Under the pieces are notes generated by a model. The model worked only from the letters and a program-made list of their open reading frames with translations, searched no databases and was not told the DNA's origin. From Candidatus Peribacteria bacterium RIFCSPHIGHO2_01_FULL_51_35 (GTDB taxonomy: Bacteria; Patescibacteriota; Gracilibacteria; Peribacterales; Peribacteraceae), in assembly GCA_001787535.1 (NCBI GenBank), contig MFXP01000011.1:1-63712 (forward strand): 63,712 nt of DNA, written 5' to 3'. Below are positions 42,646-51,260 of this stretch, piece after piece. Position numbers and translations under genes: made by a program. The first letter of the stretch is position 1. Every line of letters begins with the position of its first letter.

Positions 42646-42675
42646 TTGACATGAACATGATTTTGTATTTATAAT
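42646..42675 (+). promoter_or_regulatory. consensus promoter with start codon at the transcription start
   Basis: TTGACA (42646-42651) and TATAAT (42670-42675), both perfect, 18 bases apart. The ATG of the SLH protein is at 42682, six bases after the -10, where transcription itself should begin. This is the clearest leaderless case in the window. Confidence 0.85.
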
Positions 42676-42681
42676 GCCGTC

Positions 42682-44022
42682 ATGGTTCGCTGGAGTTTCA
42701 TCATTCTCTCAGCTGTTTTTTCCCTATCGTGGGTGCAGCCGGCATTCGCACAGTACGTTTCCCTTCAGGAATTTGCACTACATGATTTTGATAAGGATAT
42801 TTTGAAAAAATTGGGATTCGAAATCGGCGTTGTGGTGTATTACAGCGAAATGGCGTCCATCAATTCCGAACAAATCACGGAACGCAAGCACCACGAACGC
42901 ATCGGCTGCAATCCTTTTCTCGTGATGAAGGAAGGGCAAGTGCTAGAAAAGGGATACAACTGCCGATCCTTTTTTTGCGCTGGATATTTGAAAGGGCCCA
43001 AGCAATGCATAAATGAAGCCGGTGAACCCATGGGCGGCGTTGTGGAAATCAATCGACGCTTGAGCTTGATGGAGATACCGATTGTCGATACTTTTTTTGA
43101 GACGTTCGTCGAGGAAGAGAAAACCGATGCCATGCGGTTGCGCATGAAGGAACTTGATTCCGTGCGTTGCAGACCATTCTACCTTCGCATGTTCGATATC
43201 CTCGTGGGGGAAGGCTACGCCTGCGATGAAGTGGGAGCATTTCCGTATTTTTCACCTGCAAATGTCTGTACAGATGATTGGCGAGATGCCAAGGATACAT
43301 TTACTTGTCGCATTCCAGAACGCACCGATGAATTCGGTATTCGTTTGACTGCCATTGAACTGCGCGGCGAAGGAACCGCAAGCAGCGCACTGTCGGAATG
43401 GGCTTCCGTTTCATCGGAATCGAGTTCTTCTTCCGGCATGGGTGTCATCACCTTCTTTCCCGATGTCATCGCAGGACAATATGGTTTCACCGCCATCATG
43501 GATCTCCTGCGTCGCGGCGTCATTCAAGGGTACGACGACGGACTCTTTCGTCCCAAGGCGACGGTGAACCGGGCGGAATTCGTGAAGATGCTGATGGCGG
43601 GTTTGCACCCGGAGGAAGCGCAAAGGGAAACCGATTGTTTTCCGGATGTGACGGATCAATGGTTCAGCGGATACGTCTGCGCCGCGAAACGTTTGGGGTG
43701 GGTGTCCGGGTACCGGGACGGCATGTACCGTCCGGAACAAACCATCCGTCGTGACGAGGGTCTCAAGATCGTTGTTGCTTCACTGGGACATGCGCTCGAT
43801 AGCGCCGCTCCGCTGCCGCCGGATGTGGCGGATGAAACATGGTTCACGCCGTATGCGCGGAAAGCGATGGAACTCCGTTTGATTTTGGAACCCACATTCC
43901 GTCCCATGCTCCTGGCCACACGCGCCGACGCAGCGGTCTGGATGTACCGAGCACTCCAGGCGCTGGGGGCAGCGCAGAGTTCCCTTTCAACGACTTCCGA
44001 AAACTCTTCTATAAATCCGTAA
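42682..44022 (+). CDS. secreted protein with three SLH domains
   Basis: 446-residue surface protein. Signal peptide VRWSFIILSAVFSLSWVQPAFA with cleavage near AFA-QY. Residues 24-235 form a Cys-containing domain not recognised (about ten Cys). After a Ser-rich linker (SSESSSSSGMG), three S-layer homology repeats complete the protein: FPDVIAGQYGFTAI with GYDDGLFRPKATVNRAEFVK, then FPDVTDQWFSGYV with YRDGMYRPEQTIRRDE, then a weaker third. SLH repeats bind a pyruvylated or similar wall polymer. The start abuts a perfect promoter. Confidence 0.87.
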   Translation: MVRWSFIILSAVFSLSWVQPAFAQYVSLQEFALHDFDKDILKKLGFEIGVVVYYSEMASINSEQITERKHHERIGCNPFLVMKEGQVLEKGYNCRSFFCAGYLKGPKQCINEAGEPMGGVVEINRRLSLMEIPIVDTFFETFVEEEKTDAMRLRMKELDSVRCRPFYLRMFDILVGEGYACDEVGAFPYFSPANVCTDDWRDAKDTFTCRIPERTDEFGIRLTAIELRGEGTASSALSEWASVSSESSSSSGMGVITFFPDVIAGQYGFTAIMDLLRRGVIQGYDDGLFRPKATVNRAEFVKMLMAGLHPEEAQRETDCFPDVTDQWFSGYVCAAKRLGWVSGYRDGMYRPEQTIRRDEGLKIVVASLGHALDSAAPLPPDVADETWFTPYARKAMELRLILEPTFRPMLLATRADAAVWMYRALQALGAAQSSLSTTSENSSINP

Positions 44023-44218
44023 GGATTACATACAAGTGTCAATGTCAGATCCCCGGGAAGCGACTGCGTCAAGATAAGAGATTTTGGCTTATGATTGCCA
44101 AAAATTGAAAATGCCGACGAAGAGAATTGATCATACTCCGTGATTGACACAATCTTCCAAACACGAGATCCTCACCCCCTTCATTCCGTTTTTTTCTTGC
44201 TCGCTTCCCCTCGTTCGT

Positions 44219-46366
44219 ATGACTGCTCGCTTCTTCTCCCGTTTTGACGTCATCATCGCATTCGTATTTTTCCTTCTTACAACGTGGATTCTCGGCGGCG
44301 CAACTCTTTCCGCGTTTGCAGCCGGGGAAACATGCAACGGACTCGCAGCGACCATCGTGGGAACCGCAGGCAACGATAACTTGAACGGCACTTCGGGCGA
44401 TGACGTCATCGTTGGCCTGGGCGGCAATGACGGCATCAACGGCAACGGCGGCAACGACACGATCTGCGGCAATGAAGGCAACGATGACATCAACGGCGAC
44501 AATGGTGACGACTACATCGAAGGCGGCGACGGTGAAGATGATATCAAAGGCGACAACGACGAAGACACGATCTTTGGCGGTGCGGGCAATGATGAGCTCG
44601 ACGGCGGCAATGAAGATGACACGCTCTGCGGCGACGCAGGCAATGACAAGCTCGAAGGCAAAAATCACAACGATATCCTCTGTGGCGGCGACGGCGATGA
44701 CACGCTGGAGGGTGGTACCGGCGATGACAAACTGGATGGCGGAGCAGGGACGGACACTCTAAAAGGAGAAATCGGTTCTGCCGATGCTTGCCATCAAGGT
44801 GAAACCAATTCCGGCTGTGAATCAACCAGCGGCTCTCCGTTGGCCGACTGCCCCGCGAGCGGCGGCGGAAGCAGCACATCCAGCGTGAGTTCCTCTTCTT
44901 CCTCAGATTCCTCCAGCAGCGAAGGCGGCAGTTCCGCATCATCCGAATCTTCCAGCAGTTCCTCCAGCGTCGTGTCCTCCTCTTCCTCCTCCGACGGGAC
45001 GCCCACATGCAGAGGACAGGTGGCAACGATCTACGTTCAGGAAGGCGTGATCGTTGGCGGCGACGATAATGGTGATGCGTATGAAGGAGCGTTGGAAGGC
45101 AGTTCAGGAAATGATGTCATTGTTGGAACTTCCGGTGTGGACAACATCGATGGGGAAGTGGGAGACGATGTTATTTGCGGCCTGGGAGGCAATGATGATG
45201 TGGAAGGCGGATTGGGCGATGATGAAATCGATGGCGGTGAAGGCGATGACACACTCAACGGTGAATTGGACAATGACACGGTCTGCGGCGGAGCCGGCGA
45301 TGACACGCTGCTCGGCAGCTTGGGCGATGACACGCTCTGTGGCGATGCCGGCAATGATGTCCTGGATGGCGACATTGGCGATGACAAGCTGGATGGCGGA
45401 GCGGACACGGATGAATTGGACGGCGGGCTCGGCACCGATGCGTGCCACCAGGGCGAATCAAACTCGGGATGCGAATCCACCAGCGCCTCTCCGCTCGCGG
45501 AGTGCCCCGCTACCGGCAGCAGCTCCTCCTCCACGGCAGGCTCAGATGGCTCTTCCAGCACCGGCGGTTCCGATGGTTCCGCCTCCAGCAGTTCTTCCGA
45601 GAATGGCGGAGGAGGTTCCGAGGGTTCCAGTGTTTCTTCCTCGGGAGATTCCAGTTCCACGGGTGATAACGGAGGGGGCGGTGAAGACGGTGGAGGGGGC
45701 GGCAGCCTTGATTTGACGGGAACCAATGGCGAAGGAGGACACCGAGGACACCGGTTGAACGTCGTCCTGGGCGTCGTCAACGCACTGGTGGCATGGAACT
45801 TGCAAGATCAGGTCAATCGTTTCAATGGAATTCCCACGGGAGGGTTCGGCGGCGTGGCTCCGGGAGCCTTTGGCGGTCGACCGGGTTCGGCTCTGACGGA
45901 TGAAGAACAGAATGTCATCTGCAGTCTTAAAAAGGCGCTTCCAAGCGTCATATCGAGCATCATGATGGATTGGATCGTGGCATATCTGTCGAATCTGGTG
46001 AACGGCAATGTTGCGCTGATCATCGACGAACTCTCGGACCCCGATGCATGTAAGAATGACCCGGTGACGCCCCTTGCTCAGAAATCCACCCCCAAGCCTT
46101 TTGCCATTTCCGGAGACGGATACCCCGTTTCTTCCAACGAGATTTTCAACACGTGCCTGCGCGGCGAGCGTCTGACGGTGGCGGAGGTGCGCTACAATCC
46201 GGAAAATCCGGATCATCTCTCCTGCGGTGACTTTACGCACGAGAAAGGTGTGTGGTACCACCCGGACTATCACGTGTATTTCACCTGGGACAAGACCACG
46301 AAAAAGCTTGGGGTTCCGGACGGATTCTACGCGTACGCGTTGCCGTATAACGTCGTTCAAAAATAA
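44219..46366 (+). CDS. RTX-repeat surface protein
   Basis: 715 residues from ATG 44219. A signal segment (VIIAFVFFLLTTWILGGATL) precedes two blocks of calcium-binding nonapeptides (GGxGxDxxx; for example GGNDTICGNEGND), each followed by a QGETNSGCESTSGSPL or QGESNSGCESTSASPL element and a Ser-rich linker. The two halves are clearly a duplication. The last 230 residues are a separate domain with hydrophobic helices and CSLKKALPSVISSIM. RTX repeats fold on binding calcium outside the cell. An unusual trait is the cysteines inside the repeats (ICGNE, LCGDA). No type I secretion genes are seen, so Sec export is assumed. Confidence 0.84.
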   Translation: MTARFFSRFDVIIAFVFFLLTTWILGGATLSAFAAGETCNGLAATIVGTAGNDNLNGTSGDDVIVGLGGNDGINGNGGNDTICGNEGNDDINGDNGDDYIEGGDGEDDIKGDNDEDTIFGGAGNDELDGGNEDDTLCGDAGNDKLEGKNHNDILCGGDGDDTLEGGTGDDKLDGGAGTDTLKGEIGSADACHQGETNSGCESTSGSPLADCPASGGGSSTSSVSSSSSSDSSSSEGGSSASSESSSSSSSVVSSSSSSDGTPTCRGQVATIYVQEGVIVGGDDNGDAYEGALEGSSGNDVIVGTSGVDNIDGEVGDDVICGLGGNDDVEGGLGDDEIDGGEGDDTLNGELDNDTVCGGAGDDTLLGSLGDDTLCGDAGNDVLDGDIGDDKLDGGADTDELDGGLGTDACHQGESNSGCESTSASPLAECPATGSSSSSTAGSDGSSSTGGSDGSASSSSSENGGGGSEGSSVSSSGDSSSTGDNGGGGEDGGGGGSLDLTGTNGEGGHRGHRLNVVLGVVNALVAWNLQDQVNRFNGIPTGGFGGVAPGAFGGRPGSALTDEEQNVICSLKKALPSVISSIMMDWIVAYLSNLVNGNVALIIDELSDPDACKNDPVTPLAQKSTPKPFAISGDGYPVSSNEIFNTCLRGERLTVAEVRYNPENPDHLSCGDFTHEKGVWYHPDYHVYFTWDKTTKKLGVPDGFYAYALPYNVVQK

Positions 46367-46375
46367 CCCAATATT

Positions 46376-46433
46376 GTCGTAGGGGCTTGGCGTGGTTCGA
46401 TATCGCTCACCACAAGCGCCAAGCCCCTACGAC
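46376..46433. repeat. GTAGGGGCTTGGCG palindrome
   Basis: GTCGTAGGGGCTTGGCG pairs with CGCCAAGCCCCTACGAC. Loop GTGG-TTCGATATCGCT-CCAC is itself partly self-complementary. It lies between the convergent RTX and M23 genes and can act as a shared 3' boundary. Confidence 0.82.
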
Positions 46434-46442
46434 GTAATCGTC

Positions 46443-47540
46443 TTACCGTGCGCTCACAGCCGTGCCGGCGTGGTTTTGAATGAATCGAATGGGGTGCACG
46501 GTGAATCGTTCTACATTCTTACCGGAGGGAATTGCAGATGGCCAGTAGGGAGTGTGCACGGTCTTTCCTTCTTGTTTGCGGTCTATCTGCAGGTGCAGGT
46601 GCGGGGCAGTCGTGTTCCCTGTCATGCCGACATATCCTACGATTTGTCCCGGTTTCACCGTGTCTCCTTCTTTCACGTTCAGGCGGCTGAAATGTCCATA
46701 GATGGAGTAGAACGTTTCTCCATTCGTGCGGTGCTCCACGACAACAAACAGCCCCAAGCCTTTGCCGGTATCGATGCGATGCACTTTCCCTCCCGCAACG
46801 CTCCCGACGGGCGTACCCAATGCCAGCTTGATGTCCACGCCCGGGTGCACGGCGCTGAATTCCGATGCGTCCAGATCATATTTCCCAAAATAACGCGTGG
46901 AATACACAAGTTTTGCAGTGATGTCCGGCACGTGCTCTGCGCGCGCAAGCAGAAGCGTCTGCATGGGCTGTGTCAGAACATCCAAATCGTAGGCAGGCAC
47001 GTTCACAAAATCCGCGCGATTCATTTCCTGAAATGTTCTGCCCCATTCTGCCGGCGTTTCCATGATGCCCCAGTTTGGGACTTTGGTGACAGGGAATACC
47101 GCATGCTCAAACGATGGAAACGCATCACTCTTCGGCATGATCGCTTCCGCAGGGAGACTCACGACTGCCCGTGGAACGATGATTGTTTCCGCGGGTGCCG
47201 CGGATTTCATTTGCTCCGTTTGATTTGTAAGCCGAGGGGATCCTGCAAGCGGTTGCGACGGGTCCGCGGACTCGATCTTTTTTGAGAGCAGAACAGGCTC
47301 CTTTTTCCGCACAGTCGAAACAAGAGGCTTCTGCTGCATCCTTATTTTTCGTTCCATGCTGTTTCGCGGCCGCATGTGCGAGAGGATCATGGCGGTCTTC
47401 GGTTCGGCATCACTCAGGCCAATGCTGACACCAAAAATGATGCCAAACGATCCTGCAATGAGGATCCTGCCATGCGATTCCCACACGCGATGCAGGAGCC
47501 AGGTCAGGCGCTGGAGGTATGTGTGTATGTGTTGGAACAT
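46443..47540 (-). CDS. M23-family murein endopeptidase, membrane-anchored
   Basis: 365 residues. A membrane segment near residues 28-45 (ILIAGSFGIIFGVSIGL), a low-complexity linker of about 150 residues, then an M23 (LytM) domain with the zinc residues in HPGVDIKLALG and HLHLQID. M23 enzymes cut peptide bridges in peptidoglycan, so it may remodel the wall. A TTTACA-N17-TATAAT promoter ends eight bases before the ATG, predicting a leaderless message. Confidence 0.87.
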   Translation of the reverse strand: MFQHIHTYLQRLTWLLHRVWESHGRILIAGSFGIIFGVSIGLSDAEPKTAMILSHMRPRNSMERKIRMQQKPLVSTVRKKEPVLLSKKIESADPSQPLAGSPRLTNQTEQMKSAAPAETIIVPRAVVSLPAEAIMPKSDAFPSFEHAVFPVTKVPNWGIMETPAEWGRTFQEMNRADFVNVPAYDLDVLTQPMQTLLLARAEHVPDITAKLVYSTRYFGKYDLDASEFSAVHPGVDIKLALGTPVGSVAGGKVHRIDTGKGLGLFVVVEHRTNGETFYSIYGHFSRLNVKEGDTVKPGQIVGYVGMTGNTTAPHLHLQIDRKQEGKTVHTPYWPSAIPSGKNVERFTVHPIRFIQNHAGTAVSAR

Positions 47541-47548
47541 TTCATATT

Positions 47549-47577
47549 ATTATACAATAAAATAGATTTATTGTAAA
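47549..47577 (-). promoter_or_regulatory. promoter of the M23 peptidase gene
   Basis: Minus strand TTTACA (47572-47577) and TATAAT (47549-47554), 17 bases apart; the ATG (47540) is eight bases beyond the -10. Confidence 0.72.
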
Positions 47578-47638
47578 TAACACTCTCAGCTCACGGAAGC
47601 GCTAGAATTGGCATTGAGCCCTTACCCAAGCCATTCCT

Positions 47639-47791
47639 ATGAAGCATATCCTCCTCACGTTCAGTAGCCTCGCTTTTCTCATCGGTGTATCTCCTTTTGG
47701 ACCTCTTCCTCGGCTCTGCGGCGAACCTTTCACATCGCATGGTGTCGGATTCATTTGGGATGATATTCCGCTGCGTGTCTGTATTTTATAA
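47639..47791 (+). CDS. 50-residue exported peptide
   Basis: A short open frame beginning MKHILLTFSSLAFLIGVSPF, a convincing signal peptide, with a 25-30 residue mature part containing two Cys (LCGEPF and RVCIL). A pyrimidine-rich CCATTCCT precedes the ATG. It is too short for many gene finders. A hairpin, AAGGATT...AATCCTT, follows at 47791-47818. The remaining 47819-48039 holds only small hairpins. Confidence 0.5.
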   Translation: MKHILLTFSSLAFLIGVSPFGPLPRLCGEPFTSHGVGFIWDDIPLRVCIL

Positions 47792-48039
47792 GGATTCCGC
47801 GCTCACGGAAAATCCTTGAAAATTCTGTCACAATTTTCTTTGTGACACGTCATTGATGGTGACTATCCTCTTAAAGACCTCTGAACATTATCGAAAGATA
47901 TCGTTCATGCCTTGAGAGGGTAGCCGTATCCGAGCACGAAAGGAAAACCTACGGTTTTCCTCTCGTGGACTCTCCTTTCCCTCAAATGTATCGCTCCAGC
48001 GCGGCAGAGCCGCGCTTCGCGATTATTTTTTAATATAAG

Positions 48040-48115
48040 TGGAGCCGACGACCGGAATTGAACCGGTGACCCACGGTTTACGATACCGTTGCTCTACCAG
48101 CTGAGCTACGTCGGC
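48040..48115 (-). tRNA. tRNA-Thr (CGT)
   Basis: A complete 76-base tRNA on the minus strand: acceptor GCCGACG/CGTCGGC, D-arm with AGCTGGTAGAG, anticodon loop ATCGTAA giving anticodon CGT (codon ACG), T-arm with GGTTCAATTCC, and an encoded CCA end. A 13-base copy of its 5' end (GCCGACGTAGCTC) recurs at 48191-48203. Confidence 0.95.
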
Positions 48116-48190
48116 ATACCTAAGAAAAAATGATCGATCCAGCCAGCTGCCTGCCCGTCCGAAGTTCCGCAGGAGCGGAACGAAGGCGGG

Positions 48191-48203
48191 AGCTACGTCG
48201 GCT
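48191..48203 (-). repeat. partial copy of the tRNA-Thr 5' end
   Basis: GAGCTACGTCGGC on the plus strand repeats 48103-48115, the first 13 bases of the tRNA gene. The 75 bases between hold a GC-rich imperfect palindrome (48155-48190). It may be a trace of a rearrangement or insertion at the tRNA. Confidence 0.6.
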
Positions 48204-48255
48204 TGAGAGCGTCAGTTTAAGGCTTTCCTTTGCCAGGGACAAGGCTCTTCTGGGC

Positions 48256-48264
48256 TGATATAAT
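48256..48264 (+). promoter_or_regulatory. extended -10 promoter of dprA
   Basis: TGATATAAT is a perfect extended -10. GGGACA lies 17 bases upstream. The dprA ATG at 48274 starts nine bases after the box, so the leader is at most about three bases. Confidence 0.6.
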
Positions 48265-48273
48265 CGTCCTCTC

Positions 48274-49356
48274 ATGCACGAAGCAGCTCTCACTTGGTCC
48301 TGGCTTAATGTTCTTACAAAAGAGCGCCAAGATGCCATCTTGGGAGTTTTTGGATCCCTGGAAGAAGGGCTCAAGCACCTCAATGCGGAATTGTTAAAAG
48401 GCTTGGGTTGCCGCCAGGAAACAATCGAAAAAACATTGGTGCGCTTCGAGGAATTTGATGTCCAGGCATATGCCGCACAATTGGAAAAAGCGGGCATCCG
48501 TTTCCTCTCGCTTGCGGATGCATCCTATCCGGAGAAGCTCCGGGAGATAGGGGATCCGCCTCCGTTCCTGTATTTCAAAGGTGATCTCACGATTTTGAAC
48601 CAGCCGTGCATCGCCATGGTCGGCACGCGGGCTATGAGTGCAATGGGGCAGCGTGTGACGGAACTATTTGTGCCGGCATTGGTGCGCGCAGGACTCACGA
48701 CCGTGAGCGGCTTGGCACTCGGGGTCGACGCAATGGTTGCAAAGGAAACACTGGATGCCGGAGGTCGAACCGTGGCAGCGCTTGGGCATGGACTCTCCAG
48801 CATCTATCCGCAGAGCAATGCGCGCTTGGCGGAAGAAATTCTTCAGAAAGGTGGCTTGCTGGTCTCTGAATTCCCTTTGGATGCAACGCCGGATAAGTAT
48901 ACGTTCCCGTCTCGCAATCGCATTATTGCAGGATTATCCTTGGGAACCATCGTCTTGGAAGCCCCGCGCGAGAGCGGATCCATCATCACTGCGGAACTTG
49001 CCTTGGATTACGGCCGCGATGTGTTCGCTGTTCCCGGTCCGGTCTTTGATGCGAATTACGAAGGCTGCAATGAACTCATTGCAAAAGGACATGCCAAGCT
49101 CGTGTCTTCTGCCGATGATGTCCTGCGTGAACTCGGTGTGATTGCTCCCAAAGCAGAAGCTTCGAAAAGTCTGTACGCACCGCAAAATAAAGACGAAGAA
49201 GCGCTGCTCACTGTCCTTACAACCATGCCGCAAAAAGTGGATGATCTCATTGCGCGTGCCAAATTGCAGCCCGGCACCGTCACTGCAACGCTCACGATGT
49301 TGGAGCTTGCCGGAGCAGCAAGGAATGTGGGGCAGGGACAGTGGATACGGATATAA
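48274..49356 (+). CDS. dprA: DNA-processing protein DprA
   Basis: 360-residue DprA, which loads RecA on incoming single strands in natural transformation. The Rossmann-type core has MVGTRAMSAMG, SGLALGVDAMV and GTIVLEAPRESGSIITAELA. An N-terminal helical domain and a C-terminal winged helix (near 300-360) complete the standard three-domain form. The motif FPSRNRIIAGLS is conserved. Presence fits DNA uptake, common in CPR bacteria; no com genes are in this window. Confidence 0.93.
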   Translation: MHEAALTWSWLNVLTKERQDAILGVFGSLEEGLKHLNAELLKGLGCRQETIEKTLVRFEEFDVQAYAAQLEKAGIRFLSLADASYPEKLREIGDPPPFLYFKGDLTILNQPCIAMVGTRAMSAMGQRVTELFVPALVRAGLTTVSGLALGVDAMVAKETLDAGGRTVAALGHGLSSIYPQSNARLAEEILQKGGLLVSEFPLDATPDKYTFPSRNRIIAGLSLGTIVLEAPRESGSIITAELALDYGRDVFAVPGPVFDANYEGCNELIAKGHAKLVSSADDVLRELGVIAPKAEASKSLYAPQNKDEEALLTVLTTMPQKVDDLIARAKLQPGTVTATLTMLELAGAARNVGQGQWIRI

Positions 49357-49364
49357 TCCTTGAT

Positions 49365-49427
49365 GAATGACCAAATCCCAATGACCAATGTCATTCCGGT
49401 CATTGGTCATTGCGTCATTGGTCATTT
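49365..49427. repeat. word-repeat hairpin, AATGACC family, copy 3
   Basis: AATGACCAAATCCCAATGAC on the left; GGTCATTGGTCATTGCGTCA then TTGGTCATTTT on the right. Lies between dprA and the membrane protein. Confidence 0.87.
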
Positions 49428-49495
49428 TCTTATGTAGATCTCTATTCTCCGCTTTTCATAAGGCTACAATCACCCAAACCCTTCCCCCTTCTCCT

Positions 49496-50326
49496 ATGGT
49501 CGCCCCTCTCGGGAAACTTCTGTCAGAAACATGGTCTTTTGTTCAGGCACATGCCAAAACCATCCTCATTGGAGCCGTTGTCTTCGGGCTCGTGCTCGGT
49601 GGCATTCAGTTCGCCTTTGCCGGCGTGCTCGGTTACCAAGCCGAAGGGGTGATGCAAAATATGGGGATCAATACCGAACGCATGGAAGATCTGGCGGAAC
49701 GCATGGAAGCGGGGGATGAAGCTGCACTGGGAGAGATGATGGGTGAGTTGGAAGGCCTGCAGACAATGACAAAAGGGCAAGCAGCAGGATTTTTCTTTGG
49801 ATTCTTGAAGAACATGGGTCCCGGCATTTTGCTTCTGTGGATCATCAGTCTTGCCGTGTATGTTCTCTCATCAACATTCTATTTCCTCATTGCCTTGAAA
49901 AAAGGAAAAGACATAGGAGCCCTGTTCCAAAACAGCGTCCAACTTTTTCTGCCCATGCTTGGGCTGCACTTGTGGGTCTTCCTGCGCACGTTCGCGTGGA
50001 TTCCCGTCATCGGTGTGATCACGTTAATCATTTTGGGTCCGCGATTCGTTCTCAGCCCCGTCCTGCTGGTGCAAGAGGAAAAAGGCGTGTTTGAGAGTGC
50101 ACGGATCAGCTACAAAAAGACGTCCGGGTACTGGGGAAAGATTTTTGGCAACATGTTCGTTGCCGGCTTGTTCATAGGTCTCATTTCGATGGCGCTCTCC
50201 ATGGCTCTGTTTATAACGGGTCCTCTGGCTTTGCTCCTCATACCTATCCTTTCGCAAGTCATGTGCGCATTCCTCATCGTCTTCATGACAAAGCTCTCTT
50301 TGGGAATCTTGCAGAGTGGAAAGTAA
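49496..50326 (+). CDS. polytopic membrane protein of unknown function
   Basis: 276 residues from ATG 49496, after the pyrimidine tract CCCTTCCCCCTTCTCCT. About five hydrophobic segments (residues 22-42, 110-135, 140-160, 180-200, 235-270). A helical outside or cytosolic insert (NTERMEDLAERMEAGDEAAL) lies between the first and second. The pattern of two conserved helices around VLLVQEEKGVFESARISY resembles general YciC/DUF-type membrane proteins, but I cannot name a family with confidence. Confidence 0.72.
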   Translation: MVAPLGKLLSETWSFVQAHAKTILIGAVVFGLVLGGIQFAFAGVLGYQAEGVMQNMGINTERMEDLAERMEAGDEAALGEMMGELEGLQTMTKGQAAGFFFGFLKNMGPGILLLWIISLAVYVLSSTFYFLIALKKGKDIGALFQNSVQLFLPMLGLHLWVFLRTFAWIPVIGVITLIILGPRFVLSPVLLVQEEKGVFESARISYKKTSGYWGKIFGNMFVAGLFIGLISMALSMALFITGPLALLLIPILSQVMCAFLIVFMTKLSLGILQSGK

Positions 50327-50343
50327 TGCAGGTCACATGATAT

Positions 50344-50412
50344 GAATGACCATAGACCAATGACCAATGTGAATCCATTCTGGTCATTGGTCGTTGCGTC
50401 ATTGGTCATTTT
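50344..50412. repeat. word-repeat hairpin, AATGACC family, copy 4
   Basis: AATGACCATAGACCAATGAC on the left; TGGTCATTGGTCGTTGCGTC then ATTGGTCATTTTT on the right. The right arm contains the TGA stop codon of tpiA on the minus strand (50406-50408). Confidence 0.87.
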
Positions 50413-51125
50413 TCAGATGCAATCTTTACTATCTCCCGGAACTCCTCCGGTTTCAGCGAGGCTCCTCCAACCAGTCCTCCGTCGATGTTCGGCTGTGCCA
50501 AGAGTTCTTTGACATTCGATGCCTTCATGGATCCGCCGTAGAGGAGTCGGATGTGATCGCGAAGATCTTTGGGCAGCAACGATCGGATGAATGCATGCAT
50601 TTCCTCCGCATCCGCACTTGTGGCTGCGGGCCTGTTCGGATCGCCTCGGGAGATTGCCCACACGGGTTCATACGCAATGATGCAGTCGTTCGTGAGCTTG
50701 AGTGGTTTCACCTGTCTCTCAATCACTGCTTTGCTTTTGCCTGCATCACGCTCGGTTTCCGTCTCGCCGATGCAGATGATGGGAATCAGTGCATGTGTGA
50801 TTGCAGCCGCCGCTTGTTCCGCGACAAAAGCATCCGATTCCAGATGGAATGCGCGTCGATCGGAATGACCGCAGAGGACATATCGGCATCCCAGCGCCTG
50901 TACCATCTGCATGCTCACATCACCCGTGAATGCGCCTGTCTGCTCCGGCCGGCCGGATTGTGCACCTGTTGTCAGTCCTGCTTTTGCGCAGGCTTGAAGA
51001 TCCAGATGTGTGGGGAAAACAACGACTTCGATCTTTTCTTGTGGTCGGTACGGCGAATCCTTTGCATCCCAACCTTTGGGTGGGGGATTCATCTTCCAGT
51101 TCGCTGCGATCAAATATTTTCTCAT
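50406..51125 (-). CDS. tpiA: triosephosphate isomerase
   Basis: 239-residue TIM, interconverting dihydroxyacetone phosphate and glyceraldehyde 3-phosphate. NWKMN (9-13), the electrophile His in LCGHSDRRAFH, the catalytic Glu in IAYEPVWAIS and the phosphate loops YGGSMKASN and GLVGGASL are all present. Slightly shorter than usual (about 250). Its stop codon lies in a word-repeat arm. Divergent from rpiB across a TTGTTATA hairpin. Confidence 0.95.
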   Translation of the reverse strand: MRKYLIAANWKMNPPPKGWDAKDSPYRPQEKIEVVVFPTHLDLQACAKAGLTTGAQSGRPEQTGAFTGDVSMQMVQALGCRYVLCGHSDRRAFHLESDAFVAEQAAAAITHALIPIICIGETETERDAGKSKAVIERQVKPLKLTNDCIIAYEPVWAISRGDPNRPAATSADAEEMHAFIRSLLPKDLRDHIRLLYGGSMKASNVKELLAQPNIDGGLVGGASLKPEEFREIVKIASEK

Positions 51126-51154
51126 AGGTTGATGAGCAGAGTGAATATCCGGAA

Positions 51155-51243
51155 GGTTATATTGCTAAATTGTCATATTGTTCGCAAGCGAGACTTTATC
51201 ATTCTGTCATAAACAATATAGCAATTTAACAATATAACAATTT
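51155..51243. repeat. word-repeat hairpin, TTGTTATA family, copy 3
   Basis: GGTTATATTGCTAAATTGTC and the core CATATTGTTCGCAAGCGAG on the left, ACAATATAGCAATTTAACAA and TATAACAATTT on the right. It fills the divergent tpiA-rpiB spacer. Confidence 0.87.
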
Positions 51244-51260
51244 ATCGGTACTCTATTTCC

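Noticed and set aside
44144-44149. TTGACA as a promoter of the RTX gene
   Set aside because: No acceptable -10 lies 16-18 bases downstream.
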